The position numbers and the translations under genes were made by a program. A DNA stretch of 64,000 nt from Pseudomonadota bacterium (lineage in GTDB: Bacteria; Pseudomonadota; Alphaproteobacteria; Caulobacterales; Caulobacteraceae): the NCBI GenBank assembly GCA_023386645.1, contig JAEWJI010000058.1, positions 186,001-250,000 of the forward strand, written 5' to 3'. Of this stretch, positions 43,728 to 51,895 are shown piece by piece. Each line of letters starts with the position of its first letter. Positions within the stretch are counted from its first letter, which is position 1. The notes below the pieces were generated by a model. It was not told the origin of the DNA, searched no databases, and saw only the letters and a list, made by a program, of their open reading frames with translations.

Positions 43728-46088
43728 GTGTCGCCACTTGCCGTGTCCGAGGCCGCGCCATGGTCGCGAGTCGTCTTCACAACCTACGCGCTGAGCCTGA
43801 CCTTTTTCGAGACGGTGGTGATGGACGCCCTGACCCGTGCAAGCGCTCGGGAGGTTACGATCCTGTCGGACCTAGAAGGCGTTCGCTGCTCGCTCGGCGA
43901 AAAGGGCGTTCGCGGCGCGGGGCGTGATTACCAACTCGAACCGGTAGCGGTGTCGGGCGGCGTATTCCACCCGAAGATTGGCGCCTTTATCGCCGATGAT
44001 GACGCGATGCTCATCGTGGGATCGGGCAACCTGACGTTTGGCGGTTGGGCCGGGAACCTGGAGGTCGTCGAGCATCTTCACCCCAGTTTCGCAGCCTCAG
44101 CGTTTCGCGACGTGGCTGACCTGTTCGAAGCGCTCGCCGACCATCCCCGAATTCGGCATGCGGCCTCCGAGACCTGCGGATCGCTGGCGGGCGACCTCAG
44201 GCGGTCGGTCGCCGATCGGGCAGACAGCGGCGACATACGGGTTCTGAGTGGGCTCACCGTTGGCATCACGAAACAACTCTCGGACTGGGCACGGGAGCTT
44301 GGGGGCGCGACGCGGATAGCGGCTATGTCGCCCTATTTCGACGACGGGGCCGGCATCTCCAGACTGGCCGAGGCGCTGGATGTCGATGACATTCACCTGC
44401 ACTGGAATGGGCGGGTCGTTGCCGGTTCGGCCCCCACTTGGCCACAGGTAACCGCTGTGTCGGTCCAACCGGTAGCCATGGCGTGGGTCGCGAAAGATTC
44501 TCGACCGCTTCATGCCAAGGCCTACGAGATCGTCTGCCGCGACGGACGGCTGCTGGTATCCGGGAGCGCGAACGCGAGCCGCCGCGCCCTCGAAACAGAC
44601 GGCAATGTGGAAGCCGTGGTCTTGCGGGTGCAGCGCGACGGTTTCAGCGCTTGGGGCTGGACCCCTACTAAGGGACCGTCTTTCCTCCCCACCGCCCACG
44701 AAGCGTCAGAGACGGATGAGCAACCGATGGGCGTGGTGCGGGCCCAGCTAAGCGGCGAAACCCTACAGGGTTGGGTTCTCACGCCCGATATGGCGGGTGA
44801 GGCCACCATCAACCAGCTTACCAGTCGGGGGCCAGAAAGGCTTGGATCAGCGTCGATCGACGCCGATGGCCGTTTCTGTTTGGAGGTGCCGGACCTTGAG
44901 CGCCAGGCCTGGAATGCCGGAAGACTCGTCCTCCGGGTGCAGAACGAAAGCGGCGTCGCTGAAGGCTATGTGATCTCGACGACCGCAGGAGCCATCGCCC
45001 GCCGCGCCGGAGCGATGGCCCCTCGTCTGTTTGCATTCCTGGGTGGCTCCGAGACCCCGGACGACGTCATCGCGCTCCTTCATTGGATTCTGGATGATCC
45101 GGAGCGCTTGCCCGTTATGAGGCCCCGGGCGAGCAGCCCTGCAGCCAACCTAGTCGACAGCGACGGTCTGGTTCGGGTCGAGGAACTTGCCTGGACACCT
45201 CTCCAGACAGGGTCGCTCGCCACGCACGGCTTTTCTGACGCCGATCATATGGCTCGCCTGGTGTCGCAGCTCCGTCGCGTCCTGCGAGCTGGCAAGCCAA
45301 GCTACGAACCGCCCGCTCCACCCGAACCCGGCGAGGAGGAAGGAACGAAGGAGATCAAGCGCGCGGAGACGGACAGGCGGCGGCATGAACAGACTCTGGC
45401 GCGGTCCGAGACACTTACTCATGAGTTTCTGTCATGGGCGTTGGAGCCCGAGCAGGCGCGGACTTGGGCCGTGTTCGCGCTCGAGTTCATTGTGCACATG
45501 GCGCAGAGATTGGAGTGGCCCCCAAACGTCCTGCGGCGCTGGCTGGGCAAGGCAGCGGGGGCTCTAAATAGAGAGACGATCGCCGACGAAAATCGGGACT
45601 TTGTGGCGGTTTCGCTCCTTTCCCTGGTTGGATACGCGCCGCCCGAGCGGATCCGGGGTGCCTTCATTCGGCTCGGACTGTCGATTGAGGGCGATCCGCC
45701 CTCAAGTGAGGACGTGCCAGTGTACCACCTCGCAAGCGAGATCGGTGTCGAGACGGCCTGGAGCCACGTGAGGGCTGTTAGGTCGATCGGCGAATGGACT
45801 GCCGATCTAGTGCAGGCTCTCAAAGGCCCTCTTCTTGCTGACGCCTCTTCCTTCGATCAGGCTCCTTTCCGGTCAGCCTGCCCGGAGCAATGGCCCACGC
45901 TGCGCGCGGCCTTGACCGATGTTCGGTCCCGCGCGCGCATCAGGTTCGGAGGCCGTAATCTCACTGCCTGTCCGGGATGCTGGACCGCGCTGCCCGCTGG
46001 TCAGGCTCATGATTATCGCAAGCATCTTGTGGCGACGGCCTCGAATTGCTGTGGCCGAGTGATTGTCTTCGACGAGACCCTCTCATGA
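43728..46088 (+). CDS. large phospholipase D-like (HKD) protein, probable defence nuclease
   Basis: A 786-residue protein with two PLD-superfamily half-sites: H81-x-K83 with N101 (FHPKIGAFI; GSGNLTFGGW) and H262-A-K264 with N282 (LHAKAYEIV; SGSANASRRA). The acidic residue of a classical HKD is replaced by the GSGN/GSAN form usual in PLD nucleases such as those in defence islands. The remaining ~480 residues are unrecognised, with a charged stretch near 530-560 and a C-terminal CPGCW/CCG cysteine cluster that could bind zinc. GTG start at 43728 has GGGGGGAG 7 bases upstream. It overlaps the next gene by 4 bases. Confidence 0.8.
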   Translation: MSPLAVSEAAPWSRVVFTTYALSLTFFETVVMDALTRASAREVTILSDLEGVRCSLGEKGVRGAGRDYQLEPVAVSGGVFHPKIGAFIADDDAMLIVGSGNLTFGGWAGNLEVVEHLHPSFAASAFRDVADLFEALADHPRIRHAASETCGSLAGDLRRSVADRADSGDIRVLSGLTVGITKQLSDWARELGGATRIAAMSPYFDDGAGISRLAEALDVDDIHLHWNGRVVAGSAPTWPQVTAVSVQPVAMAWVAKDSRPLHAKAYEIVCRDGRLLVSGSANASRRALETDGNVEAVVLRVQRDGFSAWGWTPTKGPSFLPTAHEASETDEQPMGVVRAQLSGETLQGWVLTPDMAGEATINQLTSRGPERLGSASIDADGRFCLEVPDLERQAWNAGRLVLRVQNESGVAEGYVISTTAGAIARRAGAMAPRLFAFLGGSETPDDVIALLHWILDDPERLPVMRPRASSPAANLVDSDGLVRVEELAWTPLQTGSLATHGFSDADHMARLVSQLRRVLRAGKPSYEPPAPPEPGEEEGTKEIKRAETDRRRHEQTLARSETLTHEFLSWALEPEQARTWAVFALEFIVHMAQRLEWPPNVLRRWLGKAAGALNRETIADENRDFVAVSLLSLVGYAPPERIRGAFIRLGLSIEGDPPSSEDVPVYHLASEIGVETAWSHVRAVRSIGEWTADLVQALKGPLLADASSFDQAPFRSACPEQWPTLRAALTDVRSRARIRFGGRNLTACPGCWTALPAGQAHDYRKHLVATASNCCGRVIVFDETLS

Positions 46089-47572
46089 AGCAGACACTCG
46101 AAGAGATCGTTGCCCTGGCCGCCCAGGCTGACGGGCCCACCCTGACCCGCCCTGACGGCATGCCAAAGATTGGGGGCGTTGACCCACTCGGGCTGCGTCA
46201 GGAGAACTTCGACCTGATGGACGCGGTGCTCCCCGGCCTCAACAATGTGAGCCGGCGCATCCGGCCCTATGTGGTCGTCGCTTGGGCCGCCCGTCAGGCG
46301 CGCAGGCTGGCGGAGGAGACCGGCGCCGCCATGGCGTCGGGTCCCGAACTGAAGGACTTCGTTGATCGAATCGAGGTCATCTACGCCTGGTCGCAGTTCC
46401 TGCGAAAATCCGATGCCCCCCTGCCGGGAGGCCAGGTCCTCAGGCGATTCGTCAATGCGGAGCGCTATGTCTTCGGCGGCACCGACTGGGAACAGTTCCG
46501 CGACAATCGCAAGGCCTCGACCGCCTTCACCGCCGCAATCACGTACGGGCCATCGATCAAGGCGCTCAAATGGGCGGGCCCCGTCGTTGGCGGCCACTCC
46601 GCATGGGCGCCGGGAGATCTGTTCGACGAAGCCTTGGACGCCTTGGAGTCGACGCTCGGCGATGAGCTCGCCCATCCGGCGTTTTCCGCCCTTGGATCCG
46701 TGGAGGTCGCACGGGCCGAGGTCGAGCGCTGGGGCGAGCTCTGGGATCTGGACCTCCTCACCGACCCGGAGCGCGCCGCATTCTACGATAGTCTGGTCGG
46801 ACCGCTCGCCGACGAGCGTCGCCGGAGCACCCTGACGCTGGTCCGCGATGTGCTGGACGGGATGGACGAGCCGGATGTCGATGGCCTCCGGGCTGCGATG
46901 GCCGAGGCATCTGGATACGCCGATCCGACCCGCGTCGCCTGGCGTCGGCTGCAGGTCCGGCAGGCGTTCCGGTTCGCCCTCGAAAGCTGGTTCCACTGGT
47001 GCCTCGCTGAACTCGATCCGGACCCCAGATCTACGGCTCAGCTCGTCGATGCATTCCGGGACGGCGCGGTGGGCTGGGCCGCCAGCGCACAGCCGGGAGC
47101 GTGGCTGGAGCCTTCCGAAGATTCCTGCCCGATCGGACTGATGACTGAAATCAGTCGCGCCCAAGCCGAAGACTGGGGAGCTTTGCCCGAGGCGATCTGC
47201 CGAACCTTGGCGTTCTGCCTGACCGAGGAGGACCCGGATGGCGGCCGGGGTGAGCGGACCGATCGTCTGCCGCTACAGCGCGCCAGGGCTGAAGCCGCCG
47301 CCTGGGCCAAGACGACGCCGGCCGAGTTTCTGGCCCACATGATGGAGACGTGGCTGTTCGCCCAGCATGCCTACTGGTCATCGAGCCGGGGGCTCGCGGA
47401 TGCGCGCGCCAATGGAAAGGTGATCCTGAGGCTGCGCGTCTCCCTGGACGAGGGCGGATGGCGACTGACGCGGCTGGGCGGCATCGGCGGGCCGCCTTAC
47501 CCGACTCCGGACCGGTTAGAGACAGCTTGGCGGCTCGCCGAGGAATGCGGTTTTATCCCCTCAATGCAATAG
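46085..47572 (+). CDS. DUF6361-like protein, partner of the PLD protein
   Basis: A 495-residue soluble protein with start at 46085 (ATGA overlap with the PLD gene). The N-terminal block GGVDPLGLRQENFDLMDAVLPGLNNVSRRIRPYVVVAWAARQARRL has the shape of the DUF6361 opening (a D-x-LG block, a PG-x-(S/N) turn, an R-Y/W block); I call it DUF6361-like with moderate trust. No catalytic motif is visible. Tight coupling to the PLD gene suggests a two-protein system. Confidence 0.6.
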   Translation: MKQTLEEIVALAAQADGPTLTRPDGMPKIGGVDPLGLRQENFDLMDAVLPGLNNVSRRIRPYVVVAWAARQARRLAEETGAAMASGPELKDFVDRIEVIYAWSQFLRKSDAPLPGGQVLRRFVNAERYVFGGTDWEQFRDNRKASTAFTAAITYGPSIKALKWAGPVVGGHSAWAPGDLFDEALDALESTLGDELAHPAFSALGSVEVARAEVERWGELWDLDLLTDPERAAFYDSLVGPLADERRRSTLTLVRDVLDGMDEPDVDGLRAAMAEASGYADPTRVAWRRLQVRQAFRFALESWFHWCLAELDPDPRSTAQLVDAFRDGAVGWAASAQPGAWLEPSEDSCPIGLMTEISRAQAEDWGALPEAICRTLAFCLTEEDPDGGRGERTDRLPLQRARAEAAAWAKTTPAEFLAHMMETWLFAQHAYWSSSRGLADARANGKVILRLRVSLDEGGWRLTRLGGIGGPPYPTPDRLETAWRLAEECGFIPSMQ

Positions 47573-47664
47573 GGGCAGACCGCTTTGCCGGAGGCGGACG
47601 CTGCTCTACGACCGGTGGGGAGACTTGTGACCCGTACAAGCGGGTAGGGAAGTTGGGGGCATAG

Positions 47665-49206
47665 ATGCTTGTCGGTGAAATTAGGAATCAGATCGACGGG
47701 ATCTGGGATGACTTCTGGTCGGGCGGCGTGTCCAATCCACTCAGCGTCATGGAGCAGCTCACCTATCTGCTCTTCATCAAGCGCCTAGACGAACTGCAGA
47801 GCGTAGAGGAACGCAAGGCCGAGGCGCTGAGGAAGCCGGTCGAGCGCCGCATCTTCCCCGAAGGCCTCGATGACGATGGGGAGCCCTACGACAATCTGCG
47901 CTGGTCACGGTTCAAGGGAATGGAGCCGCGGGAGATGTACCGGATCGTTGACCGGCACGTCTTTCCTTTCATCCGCGAGAAGGTCGCCGCGGAAGGCGCC
48001 GTCGCCCGGCACATGCGCGAGGCCCGCTTCGCCATTCCAACGCCCGCGCTGCTGGCAAAGGTGGTCGACAAGCTCGACCGCGTGCCGATGGCCGAGCGCG
48101 ACACCAAGGGCGACATCTACGAGTACATGCTGAGCAAGATCGCCAGCGCCGGCCAGAACGGCCAGTTCCGCACGCCGCGCCACATCATCCAGCTGATGGT
48201 GGCTTTGATGGAGCCCAAACCGACGGACGTAATCTGCGACCCGGCCGCCGGCACCTGCGGTTTCCTGGTTGGCGCTGGCGAGTATCTGCGCGAGCACCAT
48301 CCCGAGATTTTCCGGAATGACCAGCTCCGGCAGCACTTTCACGAGAAGGCTTTCCACGGCTTCGACTTCGATCCGACCATGCTCCGGATCGGCTCAATGA
48401 ACATGATCCTGCACGGTGTCGAAAACCCGATCATCGAACCGCGGGACAGTCTGTCCGAGGACATAGCCAACGAGAAAGAGAGGTACGACCTAATCCTCGC
48501 GAATCCGCCCTTCGCCGGCTCACTGGACTATGAGCAGACAGCTCTCGACCTGCAGCGCATCGTCAAGACACGCAAGACCGAGCTCCTGTTTCTTGCCTTG
48601 TTCCTGAGGCTGCTCAAGGTCGGCGGACGGGGAGCGGTGATCGTCCCCGACGGGGTGCTGTTTGGCTCGTCCAACGCGCACAAGGAACTGCGCCGCATGA
48701 TCGTCGAGGATCACAAGCTGGAGGCGGTGATCTCGCTGCCGACGGGCGTTTTCCGACCCTACGCTGGCGTCTCAACCGCAATCTTGATCTTCACCAAGAC
48801 CGGCGTCGGCGGAACCGAGGATGTCTGGTTCTACGATATGAAGGCGGATGGCTGGTCGCTGGACGACAAACGTCAGCCCCTGCTGCCGGAAGATAGGTTG
48901 GGGGTCGCGCCGTCGCGGGCCCTGACCGAGGCCGAGCACGAGAAAAATAACCTACCTGATGTGCTGACGCGCTGGATGGATCGGCGCGGCGCGGAGCGCG
49001 ATCGCCCCCGCACGGCCCAGAGTTTCGTCGTGTCTAGAGCCGACCTCATCAGCGACGGTGCCTATGACCTATCCATTAACCGGTACAAGGAAAACGTTCA
49101 CAAAGCCGTCGAGCACGAAAGCCCGGCGCAGATCATCGCCCACCTGAAGCGCTTGGAGGTGGAGATCACCGAACGCCTCGCGAGGCTTGAGGAGATCGTT
49201 AGGTGA
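47665..49206 (+). CDS. hsdM: type I restriction-modification system DNA methyltransferase subunit
   Basis: A 513-residue N6-adenine methyltransferase. An N-terminal HsdM domain (about 1-140) precedes the GQFRTPRHI block (166-174), SAM motif I DPAAGTCGF (192-200), and catalytic motif IV NPPF (280-283). It methylates the recognition site set by HsdS and protects host DNA. It starts the R-M operon 92 bases after the DUF6361-like gene and overlaps hsdS by GTGA. Confidence 0.95.
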   Translation: MLVGEIRNQIDGIWDDFWSGGVSNPLSVMEQLTYLLFIKRLDELQSVEERKAEALRKPVERRIFPEGLDDDGEPYDNLRWSRFKGMEPREMYRIVDRHVFPFIREKVAAEGAVARHMREARFAIPTPALLAKVVDKLDRVPMAERDTKGDIYEYMLSKIASAGQNGQFRTPRHIIQLMVALMEPKPTDVICDPAAGTCGFLVGAGEYLREHHPEIFRNDQLRQHFHEKAFHGFDFDPTMLRIGSMNMILHGVENPIIEPRDSLSEDIANEKERYDLILANPPFAGSLDYEQTALDLQRIVKTRKTELLFLALFLRLLKVGGRGAVIVPDGVLFGSSNAHKELRRMIVEDHKLEAVISLPTGVFRPYAGVSTAILIFTKTGVGGTEDVWFYDMKADGWSLDDKRQPLLPEDRLGVAPSRALTEAEHEKNNLPDVLTRWMDRRGAERDRPRTAQSFVVSRADLISDGAYDLSINRYKENVHKAVEHESPAQIIAHLKRLEVEITERLARLEEIVR

Positions 49207-50447
49207 GTACTTCAGCCCAGGCTCGGTCGCATCGCTCCAACGGTGCCAATCCCGCGATGCCATCGGGATGGCGAACTCTCCCTCTGTCGATGCTTGCGGA
49301 AGCACGCTTGGGCAAAATGCTCGATGCAGCGAAAAACAGGGGCACGCTCAAACCTTACCTACGAAATCCAAACGTCCGCTGGATGGAGGTTAAGCTAGAC
49401 GACCTCAAGGAGATGCCGTTTGAGCCGCACGAGGAGGACAAGTTTGCCATCCGGGACGGCGATGTCCTCATTTGCGAAGGCGGGGAGGCCGGCAGGGCGG
49501 CAATTTGGAACGGTCCTGATCTTGGGATCAAGTTCCAGAAGGCCATACATCGAGTTAGATGCGGCGCAGATCTGTATAATAGATACCTCGTACACAAACT
49601 TATGTACGACTATCACAACGGCCAGCTTGCGGATTACCTTACCGGCGTAACAATAAAGCACATCACCGGACAAGACCTGGCAAGGTACCAAATCCCTCTT
49701 CCGCCGCTAGCCGAACAGATGCGGATCGTGGCGATCCTCGACGAGGCCGCCGCACTGCGCCGCAACCGGCAAGAGGCGTTGCTGGCGCTGTCTCGCCTGC
49801 TGAAGGCGACCTTCTCGAGTATTTTTGGCGATCCGGCGGTCAATGAACGTCGCTGGGATCGAATGACGCTGAGATCTGTCAGCACGGTTTTTTCTGACGG
49901 CCCCTTTGGGTCGAATTTAAAAAGCGAGCACTACACAGAAACGGGAATCCGCGTCATTCGGCTACAGAATATCGGATCCGGCGAGTTTTTGGATGAGGAT
50001 CGAGCATTCGTCACCGAGGATCATTTTGCTCGCCTAAGAAAGCATTCTTGCCTGCCGGGGGACCTCCTCATCGGGACGCTAGGCGACCCAAACCTCAGAG
50101 CGTGCATTCAGCCTGACGATATTCCAGTCGCATTGAACAAGGCCGACTGCGTCCAGATGCGGTGCGATCAGGACATTGCTGTGCCGGAATACATTGAGGC
50201 GCTTCTAAATCATCCTTCGACAGAGCGTCTGGCTCAGAACAAGGTGCAAGGACAGACGCGCTTGCGCATCAGCATGGGACGCTTACGAGAACTCGAGGTG
50301 CCCATGCCTCCCGTCGATATCCAGCGCGCGTTTTCTGCGAGGGTTCGGGCCATTAGGGACGTGCAGAGGGGCCAGAGAGAGCACCTCGCCCAACTGGACG
50401 CCCTGTTCGCATCCTTGCAGCATCGCGCATTTAGGGGGGAGCTTTAG
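49203..50447 (+). CDS. hsdS: type I restriction-modification specificity subunit
   Basis: A 414-residue S subunit with two target-recognition domains (about 20-165 and 215-370), each followed by a conserved helix block: LPPLAEQMRIVAILDEAAAL and MPPVDIQRAFSARVRAIRDV. The start is GTG at 49203 inside the hsdM stop. Parts of both recognition domains (about 49,560-49,680 and 49,890-50,230) are clearly richer in A+T than their surroundings, as expected for horizontally exchanged specificity segments. Confidence 0.93.
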   Translation: MSTSAQARSHRSNGANPAMPSGWRTLPLSMLAEARLGKMLDAAKNRGTLKPYLRNPNVRWMEVKLDDLKEMPFEPHEEDKFAIRDGDVLICEGGEAGRAAIWNGPDLGIKFQKAIHRVRCGADLYNRYLVHKLMYDYHNGQLADYLTGVTIKHITGQDLARYQIPLPPLAEQMRIVAILDEAAALRRNRQEALLALSRLLKATFSSIFGDPAVNERRWDRMTLRSVSTVFSDGPFGSNLKSEHYTETGIRVIRLQNIGSGEFLDEDRAFVTEDHFARLRKHSCLPGDLLIGTLGDPNLRACIQPDDIPVALNKADCVQMRCDQDIAVPEYIEALLNHPSTERLAQNKVQGQTRLRISMGRLRELEVPMPPVDIQRAFSARVRAIRDVQRGQREHLAQLDALFASLQHRAFRGEL

Positions 50448-51380
50448 GTGCGCGGCCAGCTCGTTCCGGTATGGGGAGAAACTTGGAAAGCCGTTTGGGC
50501 AAAACTCCTCGCCGGTTCAGATACGCCCAATGAACTTGCCATCGAGCTTTTCCGCGAGTTAGCGGCCGAGCCTGAGCCCCCGGATGAGCCACTCCCGCCG
50601 GACCCAGGCGCGTTTGACGTGAACGGCGATCTCGTCGACCCAATCGCGCTCGCCCGCATCACGCAGTACGAGGCTGCGCTGGAGTTCTACGAACGGCGCC
50701 GCGCGAAGTATACGGAGGCGCTAAATGGTGCGGGCTCCAAGCAGGCCCTTCGAGCCGTAATTCTGGGCACCACGGACGAGCCATCGGCAATAAGGCTCCT
50801 TGAGCGCAGCTTTCGGGTCGTGGAGGAGTACGGCGGAGATGCACTCGCCAACCGCTTCTACCTGCTCGTCGAAGCCTTCCTGCAGAGGTTCAGCCTCCGC
50901 TACGATCTGCGGCGACCGTTTACGCTGCACCCGACCCTCCCGGGCGTCTTTGCGAGCTTGATGCGCGACCTGAAGACGGTGAGCCAGAACGACGCCGACC
51001 TGGAGCCGATCTATCACGACTTTGAAGAGGCCTTGCGTGACCTGACCGCCGAGCGATCGGAGCGGCTCATCAAGACTTGCATCCAGAAACAGGTGAATCT
51101 GCTGGAGGCGTTGGGTCAGAAGTGTCCGGGAGTAACCACCGACTCGTTGGGCCGAATATGCGACGAGCTCGGGGTCTGGCCTCATGCCAGCGTTCGCGAT
51201 GCCATGAAGAACCTTTATAAGTTCTCGTGCAATTACCCCGGCATTCGACATGCCGGCACGCCCGCCAATCGGATTCGTGCAATCGAGATGAAGGACATGG
51301 TCGCAGTCACGGTCCTGTTGGCCGGCTTTGCGCCCTACCTGTCTCACCAACTCGACGCCGACGCGATCTACCGCGGATGA
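50448..51380 (+). CDS. HEPN/AbiJ-like protein inside the type I operon
   Basis: A 310-residue protein with no enzyme motif in its N-terminal half. The C-terminal ~100 residues (a CNYPGIRHAGTPAN block, then a hydrophobic helix ending APYLSHQLD) have the form of HEPN-type C-terminal domains of abortive-infection proteins (GIRH followed by an acidic helix). The GTG start is decided by GGGGGGAG 6 bases upstream; it begins immediately after the hsdS stop. It may be an RNase-type or sensing module working with the R-M system. The assignment is tentative. Confidence 0.55.
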   Translation: MRGQLVPVWGETWKAVWAKLLAGSDTPNELAIELFRELAAEPEPPDEPLPPDPGAFDVNGDLVDPIALARITQYEAALEFYERRRAKYTEALNGAGSKQALRAVILGTTDEPSAIRLLERSFRVVEEYGGDALANRFYLLVEAFLQRFSLRYDLRRPFTLHPTLPGVFASLMRDLKTVSQNDADLEPIYHDFEEALRDLTAERSERLIKTCIQKQVNLLEALGQKCPGVTTDSLGRICDELGVWPHASVRDAMKNLYKFSCNYPGIRHAGTPANRIRAIEMKDMVAVTVLLAGFAPYLSHQLDADAIYRG

Positions 51381-51895
51381 CGGTCGGACCCGCCACCCAC
51401 ATCCTGACGCTTCCGGGCCCGATGCTCCGTCGGGGATTCTGGCTCTATGTGTGGCGGGTCGAAACCCCCATGGGCGAGCTGCTGTATGTCGGTCGCACCG
51501 GTGACAACTCCAGCCCACACGCGACGGCCCCCTACACCCGAATGGGCCAACACCTGGGTTCGATCGCTAACCAGAATGCCCTGCGCAAGTATCTGGAGAA
51601 GCTTGGCGTACCGTTGGAGGCCTGCACCTTCCACCTCGTCAGCCACGGCCCCCTGTATAGCGAGGTCGCCAAAGTCGACGGCGCCACCCGCGAGGCCCTG
51701 ATGGCCGCGCACAAGCCGCTGCGCGATATCGTCGGTGCGATGGAGAAGGCCCTTGCCGACGACCTGAGCGCGGCCGGCTACACCGTGCTGAACCCCGTCC
51801 GCTGCAGATGGCCGCTGGACCCGGCGCTCTATGCGCCCGTACGATCAGCGTTCGCTGAACGCTTTGCCGGATTGCGCCGGGAGGGAGCCGCCTGA
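51377..51895 (+). CDS. GIY-YIG-like small protein inside the type I operon
   Basis: A 172-residue protein starting at 51377 (ATGA overlap with the upstream gene). The N-terminal part has a GIY-YIG-like core: FWLYVWRVET as the first strand, ELLYVGRTGDNSS as the second, and a following helix PYTRMGQHLG with the conserved arginine (R55). The terminal glutamate may be in the EVAKVDGATREAL helix. Catalytic competence is uncertain. Its stop overlaps the hsdR start (TGATG). No usual type I role is known for it. Confidence 0.65.
   Translation: MTVGPATHILTLPGPMLRRGFWLYVWRVETPMGELLYVGRTGDNSSPHATAPYTRMGQHLGSIANQNALRKYLEKLGVPLEACTFHLVSHGPLYSEVAKVDGATREALMAAHKPLRDIVGAMEKALADDLSAAGYTVLNPVRCRWPLDPALYAPVRSAFAERFAGLRREGAA

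Noticed and set aside
43728..47572. DISARM system
   Set aside because: The PLD protein is far longer than DrmC, and no DrmA helicase or DrmB (DUF1998) gene is present.
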